Origin: Saprospiraceae bacterium
GTDB lineage: Bacteria; Bacteroidota; Bacteroidia; Chitinophagales; Saprospiraceae
NCBI GenBank assembly: GCA_019187365.1
Contig: JABARE010000001.1
Coordinates: 186,001-250,000 of the forward strand
DNA: 64,000 nt
Reading direction: 5' to 3'
Made by a program: the position numbers and the translations under genes. The notes beneath the pieces are model-generated. The model was not told the origin of the DNA. It was given only the letters and a program-made list of their open reading frames with translations, and made no database searches. Shown piece after piece: positions 1 to 8,392 of the stretch. Position 1 is the first letter of the stretch, and every line of letters begins with the position of its first letter.

Positions 1-113
1 TCGTAGGTGAATGCTACCAGAACGGAAAGGGCGAAGCTCACCAAAAACGCATAGAGCAGAGACAGCGGTGATGGATTTTCAGCATTGATATCCGTAAGGG
101 AGAAATCGAACAT
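1..113 (-). CDS. Membrane protein N-terminus, possibly DUF4956 (partial)
   Basis: Only the first 37 codons lie in the window, and the gene runs off the left edge. The start is the ATG at 111-113. The peptide opens with a polar stretch (MFDFSLTDINAENPSP) followed by a hydrophobic helix of about 20 residues, typical of an N-terminal membrane segment. The overall look resembles DUF4956 polyphosphate/VTC-linked membrane proteins of Bacteroidota, but so short a piece does not settle the family. A TAnnTTTG promoter box lies 52 bases upstream. Coding sense is well supported; the function is not. Confidence 0.5.
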   Translation of the reverse strand, partial: MFDFSLTDINAENPSPLSLLYAFLVSFALSVLVAFTY

Positions 114-164
114 TTGAAACTTGGACGGGTGGAAGCGATGGGTCTTTTATCCTGTATTTGACCC

Positions 165-172
165 CAAAGTTA
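165..172 (-). promoter_or_regulatory. -7 promoter box TAACTTTG for the partial leftmost gene
   Basis: Read on the minus strand this is TAACTTTG, a match to the Bacteroidota primary sigma -7 consensus TAnnTTTG. It sits 52 bases before the ATG at 113. No convincing TTTG -33 element lies at the usual 19-base spacing. The rest of 114-278, between this gene and the end of nrdA, holds nothing else I can recognise. Confidence 0.4.
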
Positions 173-278
173 AACATTCGTTTAATTTATGTTAAGGATA
201 TATTCCAACCGTTACCCGGATCGGTGTTAATTGCGGCGGCGCAAGCTCGATTGAACCCTTGAAATTTCGGGCGAATTG

Positions 279-2735
279 TTAGCCCTGGCAGGATATACAA
301 CCCTCGTCCATGTTACATACCAACCCCGTTGTTTGGGGGGCATCCAGCTCAGTGGCGGAGAGCATTTCCCGGACTTCATTTTGAAGATCTGCGGAGGGGA
401 CGGTTCCGGAAATCATCTCGACGGTCTCTTCCGCGAGGCGATCCTGTTTAGAAACAAATTTCTGTTGATGCTTCTCGCTGAGGGTGAATTTAATGGGATC
501 TACCGCAGACTTGGTCCGGAGGTAATACATCCCTGTTTTTAGTCCCTTTTTCCAGGCGTAAAAATGCATGGATCCCACTTTATTGGGGGAGGCGCTTTCG
601 AGAAACAGGTTCAGGCTCTGGCTTTGGCAGATGAAGGCTCCGCGATCGGCTGCCATGTCGATGAGGGACTTCTGGCTAATTTCCCAGACTGTTTTGTATA
701 GAGCCTTTAAATCGGAAGGGATGGCGTCTATTTGTTGTATCGAACCGTTGTGGAACATCAGAAGTTCCTTCATTTCCTGGTTCCAAAGATTGCGCTCAAC
801 CAGGTCAGCGAGCAGGTGTTTGTTGACCACAATGTAATCCCCGGACAGGGTGCGGCGCGTGTAAAGGTTTGAGGTATAGGGTTCGAAGCACTCGTTGTTG
901 CCGAGAACCTGGGATGTACTTGCTGTAGGCATGGGGGCCAGCAGCAAACTGTTTCTGATACCATGCTCGATCACCTGGCTGCGTAGAGCCGCCCAGTCCC
1001 AGCGACCAGATTGAGGTAGGACACCCCACATGTCAAACTGAAACAGCCCCTGGCTCATCGGCGATCCGGGAAAACTTTCGTAAGGACCAAAGCGTTTGGC
1101 CAGTTCACAGCTTTCACTGACAGCGGCGTAGTAAATGGTTTCGAATATATCGCGGTTGAGCGTTCTTGCCTCTTCGCTGTCGAATGGCATTCTTAGCAGA
1201 ATGAACGCATCGGCAAGACCCTGCACGCCAATGCCAATGGGCCGATGCCGGAAATTTGACCTGCGAGCTTCCTCGATGGGATAATAATTGATGTCGATGA
1301 TCCGGTTGAGGTTGCGTGTGACGACGCGGGTAACTTCTGCCAGTTTGTCGTGGTCGAAGCCGTTTTCCGTTACGTACTTGGGCAGGGAAAGCGAAGCGAG
1401 GTTGCACACCGCGACTTCATCGGGCGAAGTAAATTCTATGATTTCTGTGCACAAATTGGAAGAGCGAATGGTGCCCAGATTTTTTTGGTTTGATTTTTCG
1501 TTGCAGGCGTCTTTAAAGAGAATGTATGGGTTCCCCGTCTCAATCTGGCTTTGGCAGATCTGGAGCCAAAGGTCCTGCGCTCGCAGGGTTTTGCGTGCTT
1601 TCCCTTCGGCTTCGTATTGTTCGTATAGGGTTCGGAATGCAGTCCCGTACGAATCGCACAGTCCCGGGGACTCATTCGGGCAAAACAGAGACCAGTTTCC
1701 GTCGTTGACAACCCGCTCCATGAACAGGTCGGATATCCACAAGGCATAAAAGAGATCTCTTGCGCGCATCTCCTCTTTGCCATGGTTTTTCTTGAGCTCC
1801 AAAAAGTCTTCGATATCGGCATGCCAGGGTTCGAGGTAGACCGCGAAAGCGCCTTTGCGCTTGCCGCCACCCTGGTCTACGTACCTGGCAGTGTCGTTGA
1901 ATACGCGCAGCATTGGGATGATGCCATTCGAACTGCCACCAGTTCCTTTGATGTAACTGCCTTTCGCTCGGATGTTGTGTATGCTCAGACCAATGCCGCC
2001 GGCGGATTGCGAAATTTTAGCACACCGGCTGAGCGTTTCAAAGATTCCCGGAATGGAATCATCGACCATGCTCAGCAAAAAGCACGAAGACAATTGAGGT
2101 TTTGGGGTTCCTGCATTGAATAGCGTAGGCGTGGCATGGATAAACCATCGCTCGGACATGAGGTGGTAGGTTTCAATGGCGGCATCGATGTCTTCGCCAT
2201 GTATGCCTACTGCAGTGCGCATGAGCAAATGTTGAGGACGCTCTGCTGCTTGTTTATTGGTTCTTAGAAGGTAGGACCGCTCGAGGGTTTTAAATCCAAA
2301 ATAATCAAATTGGTAATCCCGGTCGTAAATGATCGCCGAGTCCAACCGGTCGGCATTCCCGCGGATGATGTTCATGGTTTCATCGCCGATGAGTCCTGCT
2401 CTTTCACTGGTAACCGGATCGATGTATTGGTAAAGGCGCTCCATCGTTTCAGAGAACGACTTCAGCGTATTTTTATGAAGGTTTGAAACCGCAATGCGGG
2501 CGGCCAGTGTGGCGTAATCGGGATGTACGATGGCCAGCGTTGCAGCGGTCTCTGCAGCGAGGTTGTCCAGCTCCGAGGTGCTTACACCGTCGTACAGACC
2601 CAGTATGACTTTTTTTGCAATCTCGATGGAATCGACAAAATTGGGGTCGAGGCCATAACAGAGTTTGCGAATGCGTGCAGTAATTTTGTCGAAACTGACA
2701 TCCTCACGCTTCCCGTTGCGTTTTACGACTTGCAT
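279..2735 (-). CDS. nrdA: Ribonucleoside-diphosphate reductase alpha subunit, eukaryote-like class Ia
   Basis: Large subunit of aerobic ribonucleotide reductase, which reduces ribonucleoside diphosphates to deoxy forms in the cytosol using a radical from NrdB. At 818 residues it has an N-terminal ATP-cone (about 1-90), the ten-stranded barrel, and a C-terminal redox tail with C813-x-x-C816. The active site is intact: Cys218, Asn427, Cys429, Glu431, Cys444 and the radical-transfer pair Tyr737-Tyr738. These numbers match the human RRM1 positions as I recall them, so the protein belongs to the eukaryote-like subgroup rather than the Escherichia coli type. The start is ATG at 2733-2735. It lies 31 bases downstream of nrdB on the same strand, so the two form an nrdB-nrdA operon. 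The ATP-cone implies dATP feedback inhibition. Confidence 0.97.
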   Translation of the reverse strand: MQVVKRNGKREDVSFDKITARIRKLCYGLDPNFVDSIEIAKKVILGLYDGVSTSELDNLAAETAATLAIVHPDYATLAARIAVSNLHKNTLKSFSETMERLYQYIDPVTSERAGLIGDETMNIIRGNADRLDSAIIYDRDYQFDYFGFKTLERSYLLRTNKQAAERPQHLLMRTAVGIHGEDIDAAIETYHLMSERWFIHATPTLFNAGTPKPQLSSCFLLSMVDDSIPGIFETLSRCAKISQSAGGIGLSIHNIRAKGSYIKGTGGSSNGIIPMLRVFNDTARYVDQGGGKRKGAFAVYLEPWHADIEDFLELKKNHGKEEMRARDLFYALWISDLFMERVVNDGNWSLFCPNESPGLCDSYGTAFRTLYEQYEAEGKARKTLRAQDLWLQICQSQIETGNPYILFKDACNEKSNQKNLGTIRSSNLCTEIIEFTSPDEVAVCNLASLSLPKYVTENGFDHDKLAEVTRVVTRNLNRIIDINYYPIEEARRSNFRHRPIGIGVQGLADAFILLRMPFDSEEARTLNRDIFETIYYAAVSESCELAKRFGPYESFPGSPMSQGLFQFDMWGVLPQSGRWDWAALRSQVIEHGIRNSLLLAPMPTASTSQVLGNNECFEPYTSNLYTRRTLSGDYIVVNKHLLADLVERNLWNQEMKELLMFHNGSIQQIDAIPSDLKALYKTVWEISQKSLIDMAADRGAFICQSQSLNLFLESASPNKVGSMHFYAWKKGLKTGMYYLRTKSAVDPIKFTLSEKHQQKFVSKQDRLAEETVEMISGTVPSADLQNEVREMLSATELDAPQTTGLVCNMDEGCISCQG

Positions 2736-2766
2736 ATTTCCTTTGGCTTTGGTGAAACAGACTTAA

Positions 2767-3750
2767 TCAGAAGTCTTCGTCAATGGAAAATACCTGAGGC
2801 GAATTGGAATTGCTCACTCCAGCCTTTTGGTATTCGGAAACGCGCTTTTCAAAGAAATTGGTTTTCCCCTGCACGGAGATCATGTCCATAAAGGGGAAAG
2901 GATTTTGTGATTGGTAAATCTTGGGATTACCCAGGGCTACGAGCAGCCGGTCGGCGACAAATTCGATGTACTGGCACATCAGATCGGCATTCATGCCTAT
3001 GAGGGCGACCGGTATGGCTTCAGTGATAAAGAATTTTTCAATTTCAACCGCATCGCGAACGATGGACTCGATGGTATCTTTTGGGAGCTTGTTTGCTATG
3101 TGTTTGTTGTAGAGCAGGCAGGCAAAATCACAATGCATGCCCTCATCCCGGGATATCAATTCGTTGCTGAACGACAATCCGGGCATAAGGCCGCGTTTCT
3201 TAAGCCAGAAAATGCTGCAAAACGAACCGGAGAAGAAAATGCCTTCTACGACGGCAAAGGCGATGAGCTGCTCGCAGAAGCTGCCGTGTTTGATCCACCG
3301 CAAGGCCCAGTCTGCTTTCCTTTTGACGCATTCGAGGTTTTCGACGGCATGGAACAGGTAGTCCTTTTCCTTCGGATCTTTGATGTAGGTGTCAATGAGC
3401 AGCGAATAGGTCTCGGAATGGATGTTTTCCATCATGATCTGAAAGCCATAAAAAAACTTGGCTTCGGGATATTGTACCATCCGGACCATGTTTTCAGCGA
3501 GGTTCTCATTCACGATCCCGTCGCTGGCTGCAAAGAAGGCAAGCACATGTTTGATAAAATGCTTTTCGTCCCCGCTGAGCTTGTTTTCCCAGTCTTCCAT
3601 GTCCTGAACGAGGTCAATTTCTTCTGCAGTCCAGAAGCACGCCTCCGAATTTTTGTAAAACTGCCAGATGTCGCTGTGCTGTATAGGGAAAATGACGAAG
3701 CGGTTTGGATTTTCGACGAGTATGGGTTCGGTTTGCAGTTGTGTATTCAT
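2767..3750 (-). CDS. nrdB: Ribonucleoside-diphosphate reductase beta subunit, R2-like
   Basis: Radical-generating di-iron subunit that partners NrdA. From the ATG at 3750 it has 327 residues. Likely metal ligands are Asp50, Glu108, His111, Glu169, Glu203 and His206, and the radical tyrosine is Tyr115 in the motif ENIHSETYS. The wording around it ([20 protein letters not shown]) and the C-terminal tail ending SIDEDF closely resemble animal R2 proteins; the tail is the family's docking peptide for NrdA. An in-frame ATG at 3786 would add 12 residues, but the -7 box TACATTTG covers that codon, so 3750 is the better start. First gene of the nrdB-nrdA operon. Confidence 0.96.
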   Translation of the reverse strand: MNTQLQTEPILVENPNRFVIFPIQHSDIWQFYKNSEACFWTAEEIDLVQDMEDWENKLSGDEKHFIKHVLAFFAASDGIVNENLAENMVRMVQYPEAKFFYGFQIMMENIHSETYSLLIDTYIKDPKEKDYLFHAVENLECVKRKADWALRWIKHGSFCEQLIAFAVVEGIFFSGSFCSIFWLKKRGLMPGLSFSNELISRDEGMHCDFACLLYNKHIANKLPKDTIESIVRDAVEIEKFFITEAIPVALIGMNADLMCQYIEFVADRLLVALGNPKIYQSQNPFPFMDMISVQGKTNFFEKRVSEYQKAGVSNSNSPQVFSIDEDF

Positions 3751-3783
3751 AAGCGTTGTTACGGGTGAAGTGTGCTGAGGCGA

Positions 3784-3791
3784 CAAATGTA
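3784..3791 (-). promoter_or_regulatory. -7 promoter box TACATTTG for nrdB-nrdA
   Basis: On the minus strand it reads TACATTTG, a full match to TAnnTTTG, 33 bases ahead of the nrdB ATG at 3750. No -33 TTTG at 19 bases. The identical octamer is used at pdhB (5784-5791) and rluE (4061-4068). Confidence 0.5.
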
Positions 3792-3898
3792 TTACTTGCC
3801 GGCTTTTATATGATAAAAAAAACGATATATTTTAAAAGGCAATGTGTAAATATCACTCTATGAATGAGATACCATGAATTTTGGTTTGGCATCCCTTT

Positions 3899-3921
3899 CA
3901 AAAACATATTAAATGTTTTTG
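3899..3921. promoter_or_regulatory. 23-bp perfect inverted repeat between nrdB and rluE
   Basis: Two 9-base arms, CAAAAACAT and ATGTTTTTG, flank a 5-base centre (ATTAA) with no mismatch. It lies in a non-coding gap of 335 bases (3751-4085) between divergent promoters, about 107 bases upstream of the nrdB -7 box and 140 upstream of the rluE box. An operator for a dimeric regulator is the simplest reading. The arms lack the G+C needed for a strong terminator, and no gene ends here. It does not match the NrdR box. The rest of the gap is AT-rich and otherwise featureless. Confidence 0.4.
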
Positions 3922-4060
3922 TGATATCTGCCGCAAAACTAACTTTTTTGCAAGCAATGGAAGAGCATAAATTTTTAACAGCATGTTGAAAACCAAGGTA
4001 AGTTTGTGAGTTTCCAAAACTTACGCATTGAGGAGTAAATCATCCGAATTTTGCGCAGTT

Positions 4061-4068
4061 TACATTTG
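4061..4068 (+). promoter_or_regulatory. -7 promoter box TACATTTG for rluE
   Basis: TACATTTG matches TAnnTTTG and ends 17 bases before the ATG at 4086, so transcription probably begins near 4072. No -33 element at 19 bases. Confidence 0.45.
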
Positions 4069-4085
4069 CTATACCTTACAAACCA

Positions 4086-4748
4086 ATGGGTGATGTATTA
4101 AAATTTCTCTTAAAGTATTCCTGCATGAGGCATTTGCGAACTTCAACAGACCGATATCGTTATTACGTCATCTACAAGCCGTACGGGTTCCTTTCCCGTT
4201 TTACAACAGACCAGCCCGGACAAAGCTGCCTGGCCGACCTGACCGAATTACCCAAGGATGTCTACCCCATTGGTCGGCTGGATCAGGATTCCGAGGGGCT
4301 GTTGCTGCTCAGCAGCGATCCTCAGACCAATGCCGCCATCCTGAGTCCCGCACAAAAACTGGTGAAGACCTACTGTTGCCAGGTGGAGGGCAACTGCGAC
4401 GATGCCAGACTGCAGCGCTTGCTATCGGGTTTTAACCTGAACGTAAAAGGGACAATGCACTTCGTTCAGGCAGTCTCCGCCCGGGTGTTTGCGGAAACTC
4501 CTATCCTGCCACCCAGAGATCCACCCATCCGATTCAGAAAGAACATCCCGACTTCCTGGGTTGAAATTGGAATCACGGAGGGCAAAAACAGGCAGGTGCG
4601 CAAAATGCTGGCTTCGATCGGGTTTCCTGTCTTGCGACTGGTTAGGATTGGCATTGGCAAACTCCAGTTGGGAACCATGCAGCCGGGAGAACTGCGCGAA
4701 TTTAAGGCCAGCGAATTTTTCCAGTCGATAGGCTTCCGGCGACCATAA
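4086..4748 (+). CDS. rluE: 23S rRNA pseudouridine synthase, RluE-like (RsuA family)
   Basis: Converts a uridine in 23S rRNA to pseudouridine. The 220-residue protein lacks the S4 domain found in RluB/RsuA and begins almost directly with the catalytic fold, as RluE does. The family motif GRLDQDSEGLLLL is present with its catalytic Asp near residue 66, and KPYGFLSRF marks the first strand. A second in-frame ATG at 4125 would remove 13 residues; the upstream promoter box allows either start. It is convergent with pdhB, 33 bases apart, and no terminator hairpin is visible between them. RluE versus RluF specificity is a family inference. Confidence 0.85.
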   Translation: MGDVLKFLLKYSCMRHLRTSTDRYRYYVIYKPYGFLSRFTTDQPGQSCLADLTELPKDVYPIGRLDQDSEGLLLLSSDPQTNAAILSPAQKLVKTYCCQVEGNCDDARLQRLLSGFNLNVKGTMHFVQAVSARVFAETPILPPRDPPIRFRKNIPTSWVEIGITEGKNRQVRKMLASIGFPVLRLVRIGIGKLQLGTMQPGELREFKASEFFQSIGFRRP

Positions 4749-4781
4749 TGCATTCCAGGGTAAGAACCGATTGGGAGGAGC

Positions 4782-5768
4782 TCAATAACGCATGTACCGC
4801 ACCTCTTTTACAGCCTGCACGATTTTTGCAAGGTCGGGAAGATAGGCCTGCACGAGCGTGGGCGCATAAGGAAGGGAGGTGTCGGCAGCGTTGACGCGCG
4901 TTACGGGAGCATCCAGGTAGTCGAAAGCGCGCTTTTGAACCATGTAAGCGATTTCGGCAGATACGCTGCCATAGGGCCACCCTTCGTCGATTACTACCAG
5001 CCGGTTGGTCTTTTGGACGGAGGCGATCACCGAGTCATAATCAAGTGGCCTGATGGTCCGCAGATCGATGACTTCAGCCTGGATGCCTTCCTTTTCCAAC
5101 TCTACTGCTGCATTTTTAGCGAGTTCCACCATCTTGTTGTAGGCAACAATGGTGACGTCGGAGCCCTTTCTCCGGATGGCTGCACGTCCGATGGGGACCA
5201 GGTACTCACCTTCCGGAATTTCGCCTTGCAAGCCGTAAAAAAGTTCCGATTCCATAAAGCATACGGGGTCGTCATCCCGGATGGCAGATTTGAGCAGGCC
5301 TTTGGCATCCGCAGGATCTATGCACGAAACGACTTTTAACCCGGGACAATTTGCCAGCCAGCTTTCAAAAGTCTGGCTATGCTGCTGAGCCAATTGTCCT
5401 GCTGAGCCACTGGGCCCCCGGAAAACGATCGGACAGGTAAACTCTCCGGCTGACTGAGAAAGGGTCTTTGCAGCATTGTTTACGATCTGGTCGAATGCCA
5501 GAACGGCAAAATTCCAAGTCATGAACTCGACAACCGGCCGAAGTCCATTCATTGCAGCACCTACGCCGATTCCCGCAAATCCCAGCTCCGAAATGGGCGT
5601 ATCAATTATGCGACCGGGGCCAAATTCATCCAGCATCCCTTTGCTGACCTTGTAAGCACCATTGTACTCGGCAACCTCCTCCCCCATTAGGAAAACGGAG
5701 GGGTCGCGTCGCATCTCCTCCGACATTGCCTCCCGCAATGCATCTCTCAAAGTCGCCGTTCTTGCCAT
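4782..5768 (-). CDS. pdhB: Pyruvate dehydrogenase E1 component, beta subunit
   Basis: Beta chain of the thiamin-diphosphate-dependent E1 that decarboxylates pyruvate and passes acetyl groups to lipoyl-E2. About 328 residues, opening MARTATLRDALREAM and containing MGEEVAEYNGAYKVSKG and the long transketolase pyrimidine-binding domain, then the transketolase C-terminal domain that starts around residue 200. The ATG at 5768 is preferred over the in-frame start at 5786, which overlaps the -7 box. No alpha subunit or E2 gene lies in the window, so pdhA must be elsewhere. The window's lipB supplies the lipoyl arm to E2. A 2-oxoisovalerate dehydrogenase beta subunit is the main alternative; the sequence fits PDH better. 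Confidence 0.88.
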   Translation of the reverse strand: MARTATLRDALREAMSEEMRRDPSVFLMGEEVAEYNGAYKVSKGMLDEFGPGRIIDTPISELGFAGIGVGAAMNGLRPVVEFMTWNFAVLAFDQIVNNAAKTLSQSAGEFTCPIVFRGPSGSAGQLAQQHSQTFESWLANCPGLKVVSCIDPADAKGLLKSAIRDDDPVCFMESELFYGLQGEIPEGEYLVPIGRAAIRRKGSDVTIVAYNKMVELAKNAAVELEKEGIQAEVIDLRTIRPLDYDSVIASVQKTNRLVVIDEGWPYGSVSAEIAYMVQKRAFDYLDAPVTRVNAADTSLPYAPTLVQAYLPDLAKIVQAVKEVRYMRY

Positions 5769-5783
5769 AGGGAAAACTCGCAG

Positions 5784-5791
5784 CAAATGTA
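5784..5791 (-). promoter_or_regulatory. -7 promoter box TACATTTG for pdhB
   Basis: Minus-strand TACATTTG, 15 bases before the pdhB ATG at 5768. It overlaps the alternative start codon at 5786, which argues for the shorter protein. Confidence 0.5.
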
Positions 5792-5867
5792 GCGAAAACC
5801 AGCCGGAGGTTGAATTTACTGAGCACCTCGAATGTCTTCATTTGACACCAGAATGAATCTAGCTTCA

Positions 5868-5993
5868 CTATACTTCATTGAAGCTCAGTTGGTTATTGTT
5901 CCTCATGGCTTCCAGCACCGCGCCTTGTCCCGTTTTGTTAAATGCACTGAGTGCCTGGGCCTGTGCGGGCTGACTGGTAAAATAGGCAATCAT
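5868..5993 (-). CDS. Possible 41-residue small protein
   Basis: An ATG-initiated frame of 41 codons starting 10 bases after the mpl stop codon on the same strand and ending about 77 bases before the pdhB promoter box. The peptide is Gln-, Asn- and Ala-rich with no membrane segment (starts MIAYFTSQPAQAQALSAFNK and ends NNNQLSFNEV). Codon choice looks like its neighbours. I do not recognise it. It could be a co-transcribed small protein, a remnant, or chance. Without it, 5792-6003 is unexplained. Confidence 0.3.
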   Translation of the reverse strand: MIAYFTSQPAQAQALSAFNKTGQGAVLEAMRNNNQLSFNEV

Positions 5994-6003
5994 TCGAGTT
6001 GCC

Positions 6004-7362
6004 CTACTCTAAAGAGACAGGTTGAAATTCATTTAAATGCAGTCCTCCAAAGTTGCCGGAACCGGCAAATACCACTACACCGTAACGGCCAAATTCTATT
6101 TTCAGCAGGGACCTCAATTCGACGGAATCCCGGCAAACCATCGAGTTGGGATGGTCGAATGCAGCCTTGGTGAATTCGGGGTCAGGAGCTTTCATCCCTT
6201 TAATATCCAATGCTTTAGAATCATAATAAACAATGAGACGGTCTGCGGCATCGGAGGTCTTTGCGTAATTGGGTATAAACTGTTCGTTGAGGCTGCTGTA
6301 ACTGTGAAGTTCAACCACCGCAAGCATTTTCTTGTCGACATGCCGGGCACGCAGGGCTTCCAGGCTGGCCTTTAACTTCGATGGAGCGTGCGCAAAGTCG
6401 CGATAAACCGTTTGGGCCTCTGACGAATACAAGCATTCCAGACGCTTGGCCGCACCATGGAAACTGCCAAGGGATCTGCAGGCATCACCCCGGCAAACGC
6501 CCAGTTGCTCGCAGGCAAGGATCGCTGCCTGGGCATTTTCAAGATTGTGGCGTCCAAAAACCTTCAATGGGGTAATTGTGCCCTGATAAACCAATTGGGG
6601 AACACCTCCAACATCACCATGCTCTGCAGGGCCATAGCCGATGCACTCCAGTTCGCTGCCGTTTTCCCTTACGAGCCGGGTCAAAACGGGGTCGTCACAG
6701 GCATAGATCAAGCTTGTACCCGGTTTGCATCCACGGATGAGATCCGCAAAGGCAGATTCGTAGGATTCTTGAGTTGGAAATACATTGAAGTGATCCCACG
6801 CAATCCCGGTAATGATCAGGATGTCGGGCAGGTAATGGACGAATTTGGGCCTGGGATCGAGGCAGGAACTTAGGTATTCGTCGCCTTCGATCACGGCTAT
6901 GGGAGCGTCGCTGAGGCGGACCATGGTAGAAAAACCCTCGAGCTGTGCTCCCACTAGGTAGTCGAAGGATTTGTTCGCCACTCTCAGGATGTGCATGATC
7001 ATGGATGTGGTCGTCGTCTTGCCATGGCTACCGGCTACCACGACCTGTTGTTTGCCGGCGTAAGCCTTGCTGATGAACTCAGGGAAAGAATAGACAGGAA
7101 TCCGGCACTCCATAGTCCTGGCCAGCTCGGCATTTCCTGCCTTTGCGTGCATACCCAGAATGACAAAATCGATTCCGGAATGGATCCGCTCCGGATCCCA
7201 ACCTTCTGCTTTTGGCAATAAGCCGGCAGCTTCCAGGCGAGTTCGCGCGGGTTCAAAGATCTGGTCGTCGCTCCCGCTGACGGTATGCCCGGCCTGATGC
7301 AGGGCCAGGGCGAGGTTGTGCATTACGCTGCCCCCAATTGCGATGAGGTGAATATGACCCAT
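6004..7362 (-). CDS. mpl: UDP-N-acetylmuramate:L-Ala-gamma-D-Glu-meso-DAP ligase
   Basis: Cytoplasmic Mur-family ligase of cell-wall recycling. It joins the salvaged tripeptide L-Ala-D-Glu-mDAP to UDP-MurNAc with ATP, bypassing MurC, MurD and MurE. At 452 residues it has the N-terminal UDP-binding Rossmann fold (GHIHLIAIGGSVMHNLA), the central ATPase P-loop GSHGKTTTTSM near residue 110, and the C-terminal Mur domain with YRDFAHAPSKLKASLEA. That last motif (DFAHHP-like) and the length separate Mpl from MurC. ATG at 7360-7362. Transcribed leftwards, divergent from the small lipoprotein gene. Confidence 0.9.
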   Translation of the reverse strand: MGHIHLIAIGGSVMHNLALALHQAGHTVSGSDDQIFEPARTRLEAAGLLPKAEGWDPERIHSGIDFVILGMHAKAGNAELARTMECRIPVYSFPEFISKAYAGKQQVVVAGSHGKTTTTSMIMHILRVANKSFDYLVGAQLEGFSTMVRLSDAPIAVIEGDEYLSSCLDPRPKFVHYLPDILIITGIAWDHFNVFPTQESYESAFADLIRGCKPGTSLIYACDDPVLTRLVRENGSELECIGYGPAEHGDVGGVPQLVYQGTITPLKVFGRHNLENAQAAILACEQLGVCRGDACRSLGSFHGAAKRLECLYSSEAQTVYRDFAHAPSKLKASLEALRARHVDKKMLAVVELHSYSSLNEQFIPNYAKTSDAADRLIVYYDSKALDIKGMKAPDPEFTKAAFDHPNSMVCRDSVELRSLLKIEFGRYGVVVFAGSGNFGGLHLNEFQPVSLE

Positions 7363-7410
7363 AGAGCGTTCTTCCGGGGCTAAACATAAGGGAGAATGTT
7401 GAAAATAATT

Positions 7411-7418
7411 TACCTTTG
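7411..7418 (+). promoter_or_regulatory. -7 promoter box TACCTTTG for the small lipoprotein gene
   Basis: TACCTTTG matches TAnnTTTG and ends 40 bases before the ATG at 7459. It lies inside the longer reading that could start at 7396, so it argues for the 7459 start. Confidence 0.5.
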
Positions 7419-7458
7419 CACGGCGTTAGGGATGATAATTACACTAAAACGCGGCATT

Positions 7459-7626
7459 ATGAAAAAAACTGAGCATCGCAAAACCTTACTCCTCCTGGGA
7501 ATGCTTTTCGCAATTGCGCTGAGCTCCTGTAGCAGGGGTTATGGTTGCCCGTACGATTTTTCGGCAGCCGAAGTCCTTTCCGGAATGGCAGAATCTGCAT
7601 TCCGGCTGTTCTCTATCTTGCGTTGA
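7459..7626 (+). CDS. Small lipoprotein, 55 residues
   Basis: Begins MKKTEHRKTLLLLG with a hydrophobic core and a lipobox ending LSSC near residue 24, so it should be lipidated and held at the envelope. The mature part is only about 32 residues and starts CSRGYGCPYDFS, with a second Cys that could form a disulfide. The ATG at 7459 is chosen over an upstream in-frame start at 7396 because the promoter box lies between them and the signal peptide starts here. A strong hairpin terminator follows 24 bases after the stop, just ahead of mnmD. Function unknown. Confidence 0.65.
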   Translation: MKKTEHRKTLLLLGMLFAIALSSCSRGYGCPYDFSAAEVLSGMAESAFRLFSILR

Positions 7627-7649
7627 CGGGGAACATAGCACTATGGGCT

Positions 7650-7684
7650 AAAAAACCAGTTTCCTTACAGATGCTGGTTTTTTT
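7650..7684 (+). terminator. Intrinsic terminator (or attenuator) before mnmD
   Basis: A 10-base arm AAAAAACCAG (7650-7659) pairs perfectly with CTGGTTTTTT (7674-7683) across a 14-base loop, and the 3' arm runs into a T tract. It ends 6 bases before the GTG start of mnmD, so it could end the lipoprotein transcript or attenuate read-through into mnmD. Confidence 0.7.
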
Positions 7685-7690
7685 ATTTGT

Positions 7691-8359
7691 GTGAAAACCA
7701 TTTTTAGAACAGCAGACGGTTCTGATACAGTCTTCGATTCCGAACGGGCTTGCCATTACCATTCCATGAACGGCGCCTACACGGAAAGCCAACATGTATT
7801 TATTCGCAACGGCTTTGATCGCTGTGCCCCTGGAAAGGAGGCCATTCGCATATTCGAAATTGGTTTGGGAACCGGATTAAACGCCTTGCTAACCGCCGTT
7901 CTGGCGGCTGATCATTCTAACTTGATGGTTACATACCACGCAATTGAAGCCTGGCCAATACCTTCCAGTTTGGTTGAAAAGCTGAACTACCCGGATTTTC
8001 TGGGAACGAATGTTGCAAAAAAATTGTTTTACCGGATCCATCATGCTCCCTGGGAAAAGTCCGTTTCGCTTCTTCCGAACTTCAGTTTCCTAAAGATTGG
8101 TGCTGATTTTCTGGGCTGGAGCCCTGATGCATCCTACGATCTTCTCTACCTCGATGCTTTTGCTCCTGGCGACCAGCCTGAGTTGTGGACGCATGAGGCC
8201 CTCCAAGCCATGCGGAATTTGCTGGTTTGCGGTGGGCTGCTTTCCAGTTATTGTGCCAAAGGCAGTTTCCGCCGAACCTTGCGGGCTTGTGGTTTTGACG
8301 TGATGAAGCTTCCCGGACCTCCGGGTAAGCGCGAGATGACCCTTGCTACGGCGATTTAG
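7691..8359 (+). CDS. mnmD: tRNA (5-methylaminomethyl-2-thiouridine)(34)-methyltransferase, MnmD
   Basis: SAM-dependent methylation that completes mnm5s2U at wobble position 34 of tRNAs; it is the stand-alone version of the methylase half of MnmC. 222 residues with the SAM-binding motif IFEIGLGTGLNALL, the DAF motif (YLDAFAPGDQPELW) and an N-terminal motif around HYHSMNGAYTES. The start is GTG at 7691; the next ATG, at 7766, would cut into that motif. The C-terminal motif (GPPGKREMTLA) matches the family. No own promoter is evident between the preceding hairpin and the start. Confidence 0.88.
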   Translation: MKTIFRTADGSDTVFDSERACHYHSMNGAYTESQHVFIRNGFDRCAPGKEAIRIFEIGLGTGLNALLTAVLAADHSNLMVTYHAIEAWPIPSSLVEKLNYPDFLGTNVAKKLFYRIHHAPWEKSVSLLPNFSFLKIGADFLGWSPDASYDLLYLDAFAPGDQPELWTHEALQAMRNLLVCGGLLSSYCAKGSFRRTLRACGFDVMKLPGPPGKREMTLATAI

Positions 8360-8371
8360 CCAGCTTTCAAA

Positions 8372-8379
8372 TATATTTG
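8372..8379 (+). promoter_or_regulatory. -7 promoter box TATATTTG for the 8393-11054 operon
   Basis: TATATTTG matches TAnnTTTG and ends 13 bases before the ATG at 8393. The nearest upstream TTG gives too wide a spacing (26), so only the -7 half is supported. Confidence 0.45.
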
Positions 8380-8392
8380 CTAAAAAAATTAT

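Noticed and set aside
2911..3768. 285-codon plus-strand frame opposite nrdB
   Set aside because: It is antisense to a certain gene over its whole length, reads as low-complexity shadow without any known motif, and arises from nrdB's codon bias.
3811..3840. Possible NrdR box near the nrdB promoter
   Set aside because: The AT-rich run ACGATATATTTT shares only a few bases with the NrdR consensus and is not paired at the usual spacing.
5963..5978. 14-base match TGCGGGCTGACTGG shared with the region near 55550
   Set aside because: A few 14-base matches are expected by chance in a window this size, and no flanking similarity extends it.
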